From Clostridia bacterium (GTDB lineage: Bacteria > Bacillota > Clostridia > DSM-8532): a stretch of DNA of 10,662 bases. The stretch spans positions 1 through 10,662 of the forward strand of contig JAOABT010000302.1 of assembly GCA_026418215.1 (NCBI GenBank), in the 5' to 3' direction. The position numbers and the translations under genes are program-made. Below the pieces are notes generated by a model that had not been told where the DNA came from, did no database searches, and saw nothing but the letters and a program-made list of their open reading frames with translations. Below are positions 1-7,198 of this stretch, one piece after another (within the stretch, counting starts at the first letter, position 1; each line of letters starts with the position of its first letter).

Positions 1-380
1 GACAGGAGTATAATCCGGTGGTTTGCAGTTCTATTCTCCTGCATCGGTCATTACTTGAAAAAGTCAAGGGCTTTCCTGAAGAACCTTCGTGCAAGGGTGT
101 AGAGGATTATGCGTTGTGGCTTCGGATTTGTTCACTGAGGACCATTGCATATATTGATGAGCCTCTTGTAACATACATGGATGATGCAAAAAATAGTGTC
201 CGCGGGGAAGTGACTAATAATTTCTACGAACAAAGGATACAGTTGTTTAAGAATTTCTTATCATGGTCTCCCAAAGGAAGTACTTATGACACTATAGTCA
301 AAAACTTGTTAGCAAAAACAAAAATTATGTTTATCTACTCGCTATTGAAATTAAGTATTAAGAACCTGATAAAAAAATAG
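1..380 (+). CDS. GT2-family glycosyltransferase, C-terminal part (5' end outside the window)
   Basis: The reading frame is open from the left edge (first full codon at base 3, reading QEYNPVVCSS) to the stop at 378-380, so the GTG at base 18 is internal and not the start. What remains is the tail of a GT-A fold inverting glycosyltransferase. An 'NPVVCSSILLHRS' stretch followed by 'GVEDYALWLR' matches the acceptor-side segment and the conserved ED-x-x-L/W motif of GT2 enzymes, where the acidic residue acts as catalytic base. The nucleotide-binding half with the DxD motif is missing because the window starts too late. A Lys-rich tail (about the last 25 residues) could be a membrane-surface helix. 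Seven bases separate it from the GT6 gene, so it belongs to the same transcription unit. Donor and acceptor cannot be told from this fragment. Confidence 0.85.
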   Translation, partial: QEYNPVVCSSILLHRSLLEKVKGFPEEPSCKGVEDYALWLRICSLRTIAYIDEPLVTYMDDAKNSVRGEVTNNFYEQRIQLFKNFLSWSPKGSTYDTIVKNLLAKTKIMFIYSLLKLSIKNLIKK

Positions 381-387
381 GTGGATT

Positions 388-1152
388 ATGAAGATAGCCA
401 TATTATATATCTGTGTTGGCAGGTATACAATTTTTTGGGATGAGTTCTATAGAAGCGCTGAAAAGTATTTTTTGCCTGAAGAAGAAAAAAACTATTTTGT
501 TTTTACTGACGGAGAAATTATCCTCGCGCAAGAAGACAATAAAGTAATAAAAGTATTCCAAGAGGACTTGGGATGGCCGTTTAACACGCTCTTCCGCTTT
601 AAGATGTTTAAAAAAGTTGAAGAACAGTTAATAAACTATGACTATATCTTTTTTTTCAATGCCAATATGCTCTTTCTGGACAAGGTTGGACATGAAATCC
701 TGCCTATGGAAGAAGGGCTTGTTGTAACAGAACATCCGGGATTTTATAATAAGAAAAGGTCGGATTATACTTATGAGACAAACCCAATGAGCTTAGCCTA
801 TATTCCTGAAGCGGAAGGGCAAGTATATGTTTGTGGCGGCTTAAATGGAGGAAAAGCGAAAGACTATTTAGAACTTATTAATTGTTTAGAAGAAAATATT
901 CAAAAGGATTATGAAAATAACATTATAGCGGTCTGGCATGATGAATCACATATCAATCATTACATATTATCCCATAAATATAAACTTCTTTCGCCAAGCT
1001 ATGCCTACCCGGAGGGTTGGAAGCTTGGAATTAAGAAAATTATTCTTATCCGTGACAAGAACAAATATGGCGGACACCATTTCTTAAGAGGGACTTCCGG
1101 TAATACAACGCTTTTTGCAAGATTAAAGCAGATAATATGGAGGAAGCCATGA
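388..1152 (+). CDS. GT6-family glycosyltransferase, ABO blood-group type (predicted alpha-1,3-GalNAc transferase)
   Basis: This 254-residue soluble protein is the catalytic domain of a GT6 retaining transferase, with no membrane anchor, as in bacterial members. The C-terminal half aligns by eye without gaps to human ABO transferase: HPGFY (116-120), TYE and AYIP (128-140), CGGLNGG (149-155), the invariant WHDESH (183-188, whose Glu186 corresponds to ABO Glu303) and LSPSY (201-205). The DxD metal site of animal enzymes is replaced by Asn91-Ala-Asn93, the NxN form known from bacterial GT6 proteins such as the Bacteroides ovatus enzyme, which work without metal. At the ABO donor-selecting positions 266 and 268 it has Cys149 and Gly151; Gly at 268 is the A-type (UDP-GalNAc) choice. 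The usual acceptor is Fuc-alpha1,2-Gal, and a fucosyltransferase gene follows directly with a 4-base ATGA overlap. An AGGTGG site at 379-384 lies only 3 bases from the ATG. The family call is firm; the donor is inference. Confidence 0.93.
   Translation: MKIAILYICVGRYTIFWDEFYRSAEKYFLPEEEKNYFVFTDGEIILAQEDNKVIKVFQEDLGWPFNTLFRFKMFKKVEEQLINYDYIFFFNANMLFLDKVGHEILPMEEGLVVTEHPGFYNKKRSDYTYETNPMSLAYIPEAEGQVYVCGGLNGGKAKDYLELINCLEENIQKDYENNIIAVWHDESHINHYILSHKYKLLSPSYAYPEGWKLGIKKIILIRDKNKYGGHHFLRGTSGNTTLFARLKQIIWRKP
1139..1144 (+). promoter_or_regulatory. Ribosome binding site fixing the fucosyltransferase start
   Basis: GGAGGA lies 4 bases before the ATG at 1149 and inside the last codons of the GT6 gene. 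It would make no sense for the alternative ATG at 1137, which it overlaps. This favours the shorter, ATGA-coupled start. Confidence 0.75.
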
Positions 1153-2030
1153 TTATTTGGTTCGGGGGAGGTCTCGGAAATCAATTATTTCAATATGCAT
1201 TATATCATTGTGCTGAAGCAAAAGGATATCCGGTTTACGCTGATTTATCATTCTACAATAAGGCTGTATGCCATAATGGCTTTGAATTAGAGTCTATTTT
1301 CGGTATAAAACTTCGAGAATGTGACGAAAAAGAATTACGCCAGTATAAAGACCGCTATGACATAATAGCTCGGGCTATCAGAAAGCTGCTTATTCCTAAC
1401 TTTGGGTTAAAAACTAATATAATAAGAGAACAGAATTCAAGGTTTATCGATGGGTTAATCAGTGAGCAGAATAAAGATTCTTACCTGTTGGGGTATTGGC
1501 AAAGTAACGGGTACTTTACGGAATTTGAGAAAGAAATTAAAGATGCTTTAATTTTTCCTCAGCTTGACGAAAGGAATCTAGCTGTTGAAGAAGAAATTAA
1601 GAGGAGCAGCTCAGTTTCTATCCATGTCAGGCGAGGCGATTACCTCAATAAAGATAATATCAACTTGTTCAGCAATTTGGGTGATTCCCACTATTACGAT
1701 TTGGCGATTTCCTATTTGGAAAGCCGTTTCAGTGATTTGAGATTTTATATATTTTCGAACGACAACGATTGGTGCAGACGACATCTGAAGCTCAAATCTC
1801 CTGCAGTTTTTGTAGATTGGAATAATGGTATCGGCAGCTATAAAGATATGCAGCTCATGGCAGCCTGTAAGCATAATATCATTGCAAATAGCTCCTTTTC
1901 CTGGTGGGGCGCCTGGCTTAATAGAAATCCGGGCAAGACTGTGATTGCACCCGAAAAATGGTTTATTGATAAATCAGGTTATAGTAATGAGATGATTATT
2001 CCAATAGAGTGGGTTAGAATCGATGGCTAA
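1149..2030 (+). CDS. GT11-family alpha-1,2-fucosyltransferase
   Basis: This 293-residue protein belongs to GT11, which transfers fucose from GDP-fucose in alpha-1,2 linkage to galactose (the H-antigen reaction of FUT1/2, Helicobacter FutC and E. coli WbnK/WbsJ). Visible family motifs are GGGLGNQLFQYA (6-17), the GDP-fucose-binding HVRRGDY (159-165), FSNDNDW (202-208), and the long C-terminal block with DMQLMAA (233-239) and NSSFSWWGAWLN (247-258). It has no membrane segment. The ATG at 1149 is chosen over the in-frame ATG at 1137: GGAGGA at 1139-1144 is correctly placed for 1149, the protein then begins with the family-typical beta strand running into GGGLGNQ, and the start overlaps the GT6 stop as ATGA, suggesting translational coupling. 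It would supply the acceptor for the GT6 enzyme. GDP-fucose synthesis genes are not in the window. The 3' end overlaps the next gene by 8 bases. Confidence 0.95.
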   Translation: MIIWFGGGLGNQLFQYALYHCAEAKGYPVYADLSFYNKAVCHNGFELESIFGIKLRECDEKELRQYKDRYDIIARAIRKLLIPNFGLKTNIIREQNSRFIDGLISEQNKDSYLLGYWQSNGYFTEFEKEIKDALIFPQLDERNLAVEEEIKRSSSVSIHVRRGDYLNKDNINLFSNLGDSHYYDLAISYLESRFSDLRFYIFSNDNDWCRRHLKLKSPAVFVDWNNGIGSYKDMQLMAACKHNIIANSSFSWWGAWLNRNPGKTVIAPEKWFIDKSGYSNEMIIPIEWVRIDG

Positions 2031-3045
2031 TAAAAGACTAACTGATCTTGTGTCGGTTGTAATGCCGGTATATAATGGGGCGGCATATTTAAGAGAGGCA
2101 ATAGAGAGTATCCTTAACCAGACGTATGGTAACTTTGAGTTCATCATTATCGATGATGGCTCCACTGATGACTCGTGTGAAATAATACGTTCATTCCAGG
2201 ACACGCGTATAATATATGTTAAAAACGAACACAACTTAGGTATTTCAGCCTCATTGAATAAGGCCCTTGGGTTAGCTAAGGCTAATTATATTGCACGATT
2301 AGATTGTGATGATATAGCAAGTCCAAACCGCCTTGAAGTGCAGCTTAGGTATATGAAAAAAAACCAGGATATAGGTATATGCGGAAGTTGGGTGCAATAT
2401 TTTGGAATTAAAAAAGGAGTCATGACCTACCCAATTTATGATCAGCACATCAAAGCCTTTTTAAATTTTCGAAATGCTTTCGCACATCCTTCTGTTATGA
2501 TGAGAAAATCTGTATTCGAAAATTACCCTATTTGCTATAGTGCGAACAGTGTGATTGAGGATTTTAAGCTTTGGTCACAGTGTGCCAATTATACGAAATT
2601 TCATAATATCCCTATGAGACTTACTTCCTATAGGATCGTTGAGAGTAGTCTTTCTCATGACCCTCAAAAACAAAAGCGCATCATGGAAGCCTATTACAAG
2701 CTGGTGGATGAAAATCTAAAGAGCAATTTCAAAATTGATATTACAGCGAGACAAATACTGGTCCATTCTGCAGACATAAATGTCATACGAGAAAACGAAA
2801 TAAAGATTCAAGAGGTTCTTGATTGGCTTAATTATTTAAATAGAGTGAATGCTCAAAAAAAAGTATACAACCAATCAGCGATGCATGCTATGCTGAGTTA
2901 TAGATGGTATGAAATCTGCTCAGCTTATAGTTTTGAAGGATTGCGTACATTCAGTAAATATTTTTTCTGCCGATACAACGGTCTCTGGCATAGACCGTGG
3001 CATGTTTTAAGACTCTTTTTATTGTGTTTGAGAAAAGCTAGGTGA
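2023..3045 (+). CDS. GT2-family glycosyltransferase
   Basis: A complete 340-residue inverting GT-A glycosyltransferase that would add one sugar to the lipid-linked chain on the cytoplasmic membrane face. The N-terminal nucleotide-binding half shows VSVVMPVYNG (10-19), IDDGSTDDS (43-51), NLGISASLN (71-79) and the metal-binding ARLDCDD (91-97, DxD at Asp94-Cys-Asp96). The acceptor half shows AHPSVMMRKS (154-163) and VIEDFKLW (177-184), with Glu179-Asp180 as the likely catalytic base region. The last 60 or so residues are basic and aromatic-rich, suitable for membrane-surface binding. The ATG at 2023 overlaps the fucosyltransferase stop by 8 bases; no strong Shine-Dalgarno site precedes it, so translation may depend on the upstream gene. 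GT2 sequences of this type do not reveal donor or linkage. A beta-galactosyl or beta-GlcNAc transfer that builds the acceptor for the fucosyltransferase is one possibility, but that is a guess. Confidence 0.9.
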   Translation: MANKRLTDLVSVVMPVYNGAAYLREAIESILNQTYGNFEFIIIDDGSTDDSCEIIRSFQDTRIIYVKNEHNLGISASLNKALGLAKANYIARLDCDDIASPNRLEVQLRYMKKNQDIGICGSWVQYFGIKKGVMTYPIYDQHIKAFLNFRNAFAHPSVMMRKSVFENYPICYSANSVIEDFKLWSQCANYTKFHNIPMRLTSYRIVESSLSHDPQKQKRIMEAYYKLVDENLKSNFKIDITARQILVHSADINVIRENEIKIQEVLDWLNYLNRVNAQKKVYNQSAMHAMLSYRWYEICSAYSFEGLRTFSKYFFCRYNGLWHRPWHVLRLFLLCLRKAR

Positions 3046-3055
3046 GGGTATTATT

Positions 3056-3961
3056 ATGAAGCAAAATTGTTCGACTGATGTTACCATCATAATAAAAACT
3101 TTTGAGAGGGAAAAAGCGTTGATAGGGCTTTTACAATCAATCCGGCTTTTGGGGTATACATACCCGATTATTGTTGCGGACGATAGTAAAGAGCCCTATA
3201 AGGACAATATTATAGGCCTATTCCCCGACCTTGACATCTCCTATCATGTGCTTCCTTTCGACAGCGGCTTGTCCTATGGACGAAATTACTTGCTAGAGCA
3301 TACTCATACCAAGTATTTTGTGTTATGCGATGATGATTTCTATTTCGATAAAAATACCGATATTGAAAAGGCAAGAGCAATACTTATCCGAGAAGATGTT
3401 GATATTCTGTCAGGATTGCTATATAACTACTTAAAGGTTAGAGGCGATAATGAAGGTTTCCTGCCAAAGCTCCAAAAGGCATTAGGTCTTGGGACTGTTC
3501 AGACTTACGTGGGAAACATCAATAGGCAGGGCAAGCATGTGACTGCTACTATCAGAACGAGAGTACGCGAGGAGTTTGTCAAATCGGATTTAGTCCATAA
3601 TTTCTTTATTGGCAAGACAGGCGAAATACGAAAAATCGGAGGATGGGATCCAACTCTGAAACTATCAGAACATGCGGAGTTCTTTCTACGGGCAAAGAGC
3701 TGTAATTTGAAGGTCGGACATTCCGGCGTATGGTCTACAAGGCATTATCCCATTCTACTGAAAGGGTATCAGTCCTTTCGGAAGAGAGATTTTGATCTGG
3801 ATTTGTTTAACAAATATGAATTAGACTCTTGGATTGACATCGTTGATAACGGGTCAACCTTTATCAGGGAGAGGGAGAATGGTAAAATTACTTTAAAAAG
3901 AGTTTTCCACAAGAACCTAAGGGGTTTATTAAGGTTTCTTTACAATAAACTAAGGAAATAG
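3056..3961 (+). CDS. GT-A glycosyltransferase resembling animal beta-1,4-N-acetylgalactosaminyltransferase (GT12-like)
   Basis: This 301-residue protein has a GT-A fold but not the usual bacterial GT2 signature. Its order of motifs follows the animal GM2/GD2 synthase (B4GALNT1) family: TIIIKTFERE (10-19), VADDS (40-44), LPFDSGLSYGRN (66-77), TKYFVLCDDDF (85-95, the metal site), VHNFF (180-184), GGWDPTLKL (195-203), EHAEFFLRAK (205-214) and VGHS (220-223). In animals these enzymes add GalNAc in beta-1,4 linkage to galactose. The bacterial substrate is unknown, so GalNAc transfer is inference from motif resemblance recalled without a search. Unlike the animal proteins it has no N-terminal membrane anchor. 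A strong Shine-Dalgarno site (GGTGAGGG, 3041-3048) stands 7 bases before the ATG and overlaps the end of the upstream gene. If not GT12-like, it is a divergent GT2 enzyme. Confidence 0.82.
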   Translation: MKQNCSTDVTIIIKTFEREKALIGLLQSIRLLGYTYPIIVADDSKEPYKDNIIGLFPDLDISYHVLPFDSGLSYGRNYLLEHTHTKYFVLCDDDFYFDKNTDIEKARAILIREDVDILSGLLYNYLKVRGDNEGFLPKLQKALGLGTVQTYVGNINRQGKHVTATIRTRVREEFVKSDLVHNFFIGKTGEIRKIGGWDPTLKLSEHAEFFLRAKSCNLKVGHSGVWSTRHYPILLKGYQSFRKRDFDLDLFNKYELDSWIDIVDNGSTFIRERENGKITLKRVFHKNLRGLLRFLYNKLRK

Positions 3962-3974
3962 TATTGGTAATCAA

Positions 3975-5051
3975 ATGAGGATATTAATTTTAATTAACAA
4001 TGATATTGGTCTGTATAACTTTCGAAAAGAACTCATACAAGAGTTGATAAATCAAGGTAATGAGGTAGTTATCTCGTTGCCTTATGGGCCAAAGGTGAAG
4101 GAGCTGGTTAATCTGGGGTGCCAATTCATTGACACTCCTATTGACCGAAGAGGTATAAATCCTTTAAAGGACTTTAAGCTATTTATTCATTATTTAAAGA
4201 TACTTAAGGCTATAAAACCAGATAAAATTTATTCGTATACAATAAAGCCGAACATTTATGGTGGCCTTGCATGTAAATACGTCGAATGTTTCTTTATTCC
4301 TACGGTTACGGGCTTGGGTTCTGCCTTGCAATCGTCAAATGCATTTGCTTACATCATAAGAAAGCTTTATAGGTGGAGCTTTTCTCGATGCGAGAGGGTT
4401 ATATTTGAAAATGCCGGGAATAGGGATTACTTCATAAAACATAGAATCATCGCATCTTGCAAGGCTGTTGTTGTTAATGGTGCAGGAGTTAACCTAGGGG
4501 ATTTCCCTTATGCACCTCTTGTTTTTGACGGACCCACTATTTCCTTTTTGTTTATGGGTCGTATCATGAAAGAAAAAGGCGTGGAGGAGCTCTTTTATGC
4601 TGCAGAAAGAATAAAAAAGAAATATGAGCATGTTGAATTCATCATCCTAGGGTTTTATGAGGACGATTACAAGCAACGGGTTAGCAAACTTACAGAAGAT
4701 AAGATCATCAAATTTGAGGGGTTCCAAGATAATGTCAAGGAGTATATTAAGAAGAGCCATTGTGTTATTTTGCCTTCCTACCATGAAGGCATGTCCAATA
4801 CGCTACTAGAAGCCGGTGCTATGGGACGTCCATTAATAACAACCGATATCCATGGCTGCAAGGAAGCAGTAGTTAATAACAAAACGGGCTTTTTATGCCG
4901 CGTCAAGGATGGTGGGGATTTACTCAACAAGCTTGAGGATTTCCTATCCTTATCACATGAACAAATGATTGAAATGGGGAAACAATCCCGAAGCCATATA
5001 GAAAAAAATTTTAACAGAAAGGAAATTGTACACCGTGTAATGGCGATATAA
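3975..5051 (+). CDS. GT4-family glycosyltransferase, PglA-like
   Basis: A 358-residue retaining GT-B glycosyltransferase. The N-terminal acceptor domain has ILINNDIGLYNFR (5-17), SYTIKPNIYGG (87-97) and TVTGLGSAL (110-118). The C-terminal donor domain has FMGRIMKEKGV (193-203), LGFYEDDY (225-232) and the GT4 E-x7-E motif EGMSNTLLE (271-279), followed by GRPLITTDIHGCKEAV (284-299). The pattern, including GC-EA near the end, resembles Campylobacter PglA, which adds alpha-1,3-GalNAc to undecaprenyl-diphospho-diacetylbacillosamine. Because PglC/D/E/F homologues follow, a second-sugar role is a reasonable inference. WbuB/CapM-type capsule transferases are the alternative. The protein stops at RVMAI, roughly 10-15 residues short of PglA; all catalytic regions are present. 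No strong ribosome binding site is seen before the ATG (only GGTAATCAA at 3966-3974). Confidence 0.88.
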   Translation: MRILILINNDIGLYNFRKELIQELINQGNEVVISLPYGPKVKELVNLGCQFIDTPIDRRGINPLKDFKLFIHYLKILKAIKPDKIYSYTIKPNIYGGLACKYVECFFIPTVTGLGSALQSSNAFAYIIRKLYRWSFSRCERVIFENAGNRDYFIKHRIIASCKAVVVNGAGVNLGDFPYAPLVFDGPTISFLFMGRIMKEKGVEELFYAAERIKKKYEHVEFIILGFYEDDYKQRVSKLTEDKIIKFEGFQDNVKEYIKKSHCVILPSYHEGMSNTLLEAGAMGRPLITTDIHGCKEAVVNNKTGFLCRVKDGGDLLNKLEDFLSLSHEQMIEMGKQSRSHIEKNFNRKEIVHRVMAI

Positions 5052-5077
5052 GCAGCGACTAAATTTTAGAATTACAT

Positions 5078-5992
5078 ATGTATATTGGTCGAATTATGGT
5101 TGTGATTATGATTCTTGCCCACAAGAATCCTCAGCAACTTTGCAGACTGATAAGCTCGCTCAATAATCCTGACATTAAAATTTATGTAAATATTGACCTT
5201 AAATCTGAAATAGAGGCGAATGTTAATCAAAAAAACGTATTTTATGTATCAAATAGGGTTAAGGTTTACTGGGGCACGTATTCATTAGTCCAAATGATCC
5301 TAAGCGGCCTTGTCGAGATTACAGAGAAGGAAAAGACTTTTAATCATTTAATTCTTATAAGCGGTGAAGATTACCCGCTTTGGACGAATGACCAAATTGT
5401 TGCATTTAGTGAAGCCAATATCAATCATGAATTCATTGAGTATACTACTCTGGATGAAAACGGATGGATCGGCGCGAGAAAGCGATTTGAGCATATTTAT
5501 CATAATGGGACTAGCATTGTTTGTACTACATTTTTTAGAGTCATTAACAAATTGTTTGACTTAATTAAATATTACAGGCCTTTTTATGATGGTTTGAAAC
5601 CGTTTGGCGGATCTGTTTGGTGGATGCTTTCAAAAAGCGCAATAAACCATATCTTACAATTTGTCGAATTGAACCCCAACTTTACAAAATACATGCGCAG
5701 TGTAAGATGTCCTGATGAAATCTTTTTCCAAACAATTCTCTGTAACTCAGTGTTTCAAAGGAGTATAATCAACAATAATTATCGCTATATAAGCTGGGAG
5801 ACATGTAAAAAAGGACTGTCCTCCAATCCCGATTATCTGACCTATGAGGACTTGGATAATATATGGGAATCAGGCAAGATGTTTATGAGGAAGGTTTCCT
5901 TGGAAAATAGCTCTCACTTAATGGATACGGTAGACTGCCTTAGGCGAAACAAGGAGAATCAGTTTAATGAAGGGTTTAAAGAGATCAATTGA
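5078..5992 (+). CDS. GT14-family (Core-2/I-branching type) beta-N-acetylglucosaminyltransferase-like protein
   Basis: This 304-residue protein has the signature of the Branch family (Pfam PF02485, CAZy GT14), whose animal members add beta-1,6-GlcNAc branches to O-glycans and poly-LacNAc chains, or beta-xylose to proteoglycans. Recognisable blocks are MILAHKNP (11-18), VYWGTYSLV (63-71), LILISGEDYPLW (91-102), FGGSVWWMLS (176-185) and RCPDEIFFQT (210-219), spaced as in that family. Like other GT14 proteins it lacks a DxD metal motif. No membrane anchor is present, unlike animal members. The start is uncertain: ATG at 5078, 5096 or 5108 all lack a convincing Shine-Dalgarno site, and 5096 or 5108 would begin closer to the conserved strand. 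The 3' end overlaps pglC by 26 bases. A branching role in the locus glycan is inference; donor and linkage are not determined by the sequence. Confidence 0.88.
   Translation: MYIGRIMVVIMILAHKNPQQLCRLISSLNNPDIKIYVNIDLKSEIEANVNQKNVFYVSNRVKVYWGTYSLVQMILSGLVEITEKEKTFNHLILISGEDYPLWTNDQIVAFSEANINHEFIEYTTLDENGWIGARKRFEHIYHNGTSIVCTTFFRVINKLFDLIKYYRPFYDGLKPFGGSVWWMLSKSAINHILQFVELNPNFTKYMRSVRCPDEIFFQTILCNSVFQRSIINNNYRYISWETCKKGLSSNPDYLTYEDLDNIWESGKMFMRKVSLENSSHLMDTVDCLRRNKENQFNEGFKEIN
5951..5956 (+). promoter_or_regulatory. Ribosome binding site of pglC inside the GT14 gene
   Basis: AAGGAG stands 10 bases before the ATG at 5967, within the last codons of the GT14 gene. It supports the 26-base overlap as genuine. 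Confidence 0.7.
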
Positions 5993-6569
5993 TTTTGTTC
6001 TTTCCTTAGTTGGTATTCTTATATTAACACCACTGTATCTCGTATTGGTCGCAATATCATTCATAACTATCGGTAGCCCTGTTTTTTTCAAGCAAGCCAG
6101 GCCAGGCCTTAAAGGCAAGCTATTCTACATGTACAAATTTAGAACCATGACGGATCGCAAGGACGCTAACGGCAACCTGCTGCCCGATAAGGACCGGTTG
6201 ACCCGGTACGGGAAGTTCCTAAGAAGTACAAGCCTGGATGAAATTCCGGAGCTATTCAACGTGCTAAAAGGCGATATGAGCCTTGTAGGTCCCAGACCGC
6301 TCCTTGTTGAGTATCTTCAATACTATACTCCAGAGCAAATGAGACGTCATGATATGAGGCCGGGCATAACGGGCTGGGCTCAGATCAATGGAAGGAATGC
6401 CATTTCATGGGAACAAAAATTTAGCTTGGATACATGGTACATAGATAATTGGAGTTTATGGCTCGATCTCAAAATACTTGTTCTTACGGTTATGAAGGTA
6501 TTCAAGCGTGAAGGAATCTCTGCTGAGGGCAGTGCTACGATGGAAAAGTTCAGGGGTTCTTCTCTATAA
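5967..6569 (+). CDS. pglC: Phosphoglycosyl transferase, PglC (bacterial sugar transferase)
   Basis: A 200-residue monotopic phosphoglycosyl transferase that would transfer diacetylbacillosamine-1-phosphate from its UDP form to undecaprenyl phosphate, the first step of lipid-linked glycan assembly. An N-terminal basic stretch (KRSIDF, 5-10) precedes one hydrophobic re-entrant helix (about 11-35), broken by Thr21-Pro22 where Campylobacter PglC has Ser-Pro. The catalytic Asp-Glu dyad is in TSLDEIPELFN (Asp91-Glu92). It is followed by KGDMSLVGPRPLLVEYL (101-117), RPGITGWAQINGRNAISW (131-148) and a C-terminal EGSATMEKF (187-195). The length equals that of Campylobacter jejuni PglC, and the C-terminal half matches it very closely as recalled, much more so than the larger WcaJ/WbaP polytopic enzymes. 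PglD and PglE homologues follow directly. Bacillosamine as substrate is inferred from that pairing. Confidence 0.93.
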   Translation: MKGLKRSIDFVLSLVGILILTPLYLVLVAISFITIGSPVFFKQARPGLKGKLFYMYKFRTMTDRKDANGNLLPDKDRLTRYGKFLRSTSLDEIPELFNVLKGDMSLVGPRPLLVEYLQYYTPEQMRRHDMRPGITGWAQINGRNAISWEQKFSLDTWYIDNWSLWLDLKILVLTVMKVFKREGISAEGSATMEKFRGSSL

Positions 6570-6583
6570 AGGGAGCGGCTGGG

Positions 6584-7198
6584 ATGGAAAGAATCTGTAT
6601 TATTGGCGGTAGTGGCCACGCTAAGGTTGTAGCGGATATCATAGAAGCAATGATTGATAATGGCTATAATGCTGAAATTATCGGCTTTTTGGATGATGAT
6701 TCAATGAAGACAAAGCTTTTGAACTACCCTCGACTAGGGGACACAAGCTTTGCAAGCGAGTTAGCAAAAGAGGGCATAAGCTTTATTATTGGAATCGGCA
6801 ATAACGCAGTAAGAAAAAGGATTGCAGAAAGTCTTCATGCCCATTGGATTAAGGCGATTCATCCCAAGGCTATAGTCAGCCCGTACGCCTCAATAGGGGA
6901 TGGGTCGGTTATCATGCCGGGGTGCGTTATAAATGCGGAAGCAGCTGTTGGCTGCCACGTCGTCGGCAATACTTCTTCCTCCATTGATCATGATTGCAGA
7001 ATTTCTGATTATGTACATATAGCTCCTCATGCCACTTTGTGTGGAAATGTCTGGGTAGGGGAATGTACACATGTCGGTGCTGGTGCTACAATTATACAGA
7101 ACATTAAGGTTGGCGAAAGCTCCGTGATAGGGGCTGGGTCAGTCGTCGTGCGGGATATCCCATCACAGGTGACAGTCAAGGGAGTTCCCGCCAGGTAA
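6584..7198 (+). CDS. pglD: UDP-4-amino-sugar N-acetyltransferase, PglD-like
   Basis: A 204-residue acyltransferase of the sialic acid O-acetyltransferase NeuD/PglD type, expected to use acetyl-CoA to acetylate the 4-amino group of UDP-2-acetamido-4-amino-2,4,6-trideoxyglucose. The N-terminal Rossmann-like part binds the UDP-sugar: CIIGGSGHAKVV (5-16), GFLDDD (34-39) and IIGIGNNAVRKRI (68-80). The C-terminal part is a left-handed beta-helix of hexapeptide repeats from IHPKAIVSP (92-100) to KGVPAR at the end. His136 in SSSIDHDC (131-138) lines up with the catalytic His125 of Campylobacter PglD. It probably acts as a trimer in the cytoplasm. A GGGAG-type ribosome site (6571-6575) is 8 bases upstream. 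The order pglC-pglD-pglE matches a bacillosamine module. Other 4-amino sugars (for example FucNAc4N derivatives) remain possible. Confidence 0.92.
   Translation: MERICIIGGSGHAKVVADIIEAMIDNGYNAEIIGFLDDDSMKTKLLNYPRLGDTSFASELAKEGISFIIGIGNNAVRKRIAESLHAHWIKAIHPKAIVSPYASIGDGSVIMPGCVINAEAAVGCHVVGNTSSSIDHDCRISDYVHIAPHATLCGNVWVGECTHVGAGATIIQNIKVGESSVIGAGSVVVRDIPSQVTVKGVPAR

Noticed and set aside
1137..1148. Upstream ATG start for the fucosyltransferase (4 extra residues MEEA)
   Set aside because: The Shine-Dalgarno sequence GGAGGA overlaps this ATG and fits the ATG at 1149, which also gives an ATGA overlap with the GT6 stop.
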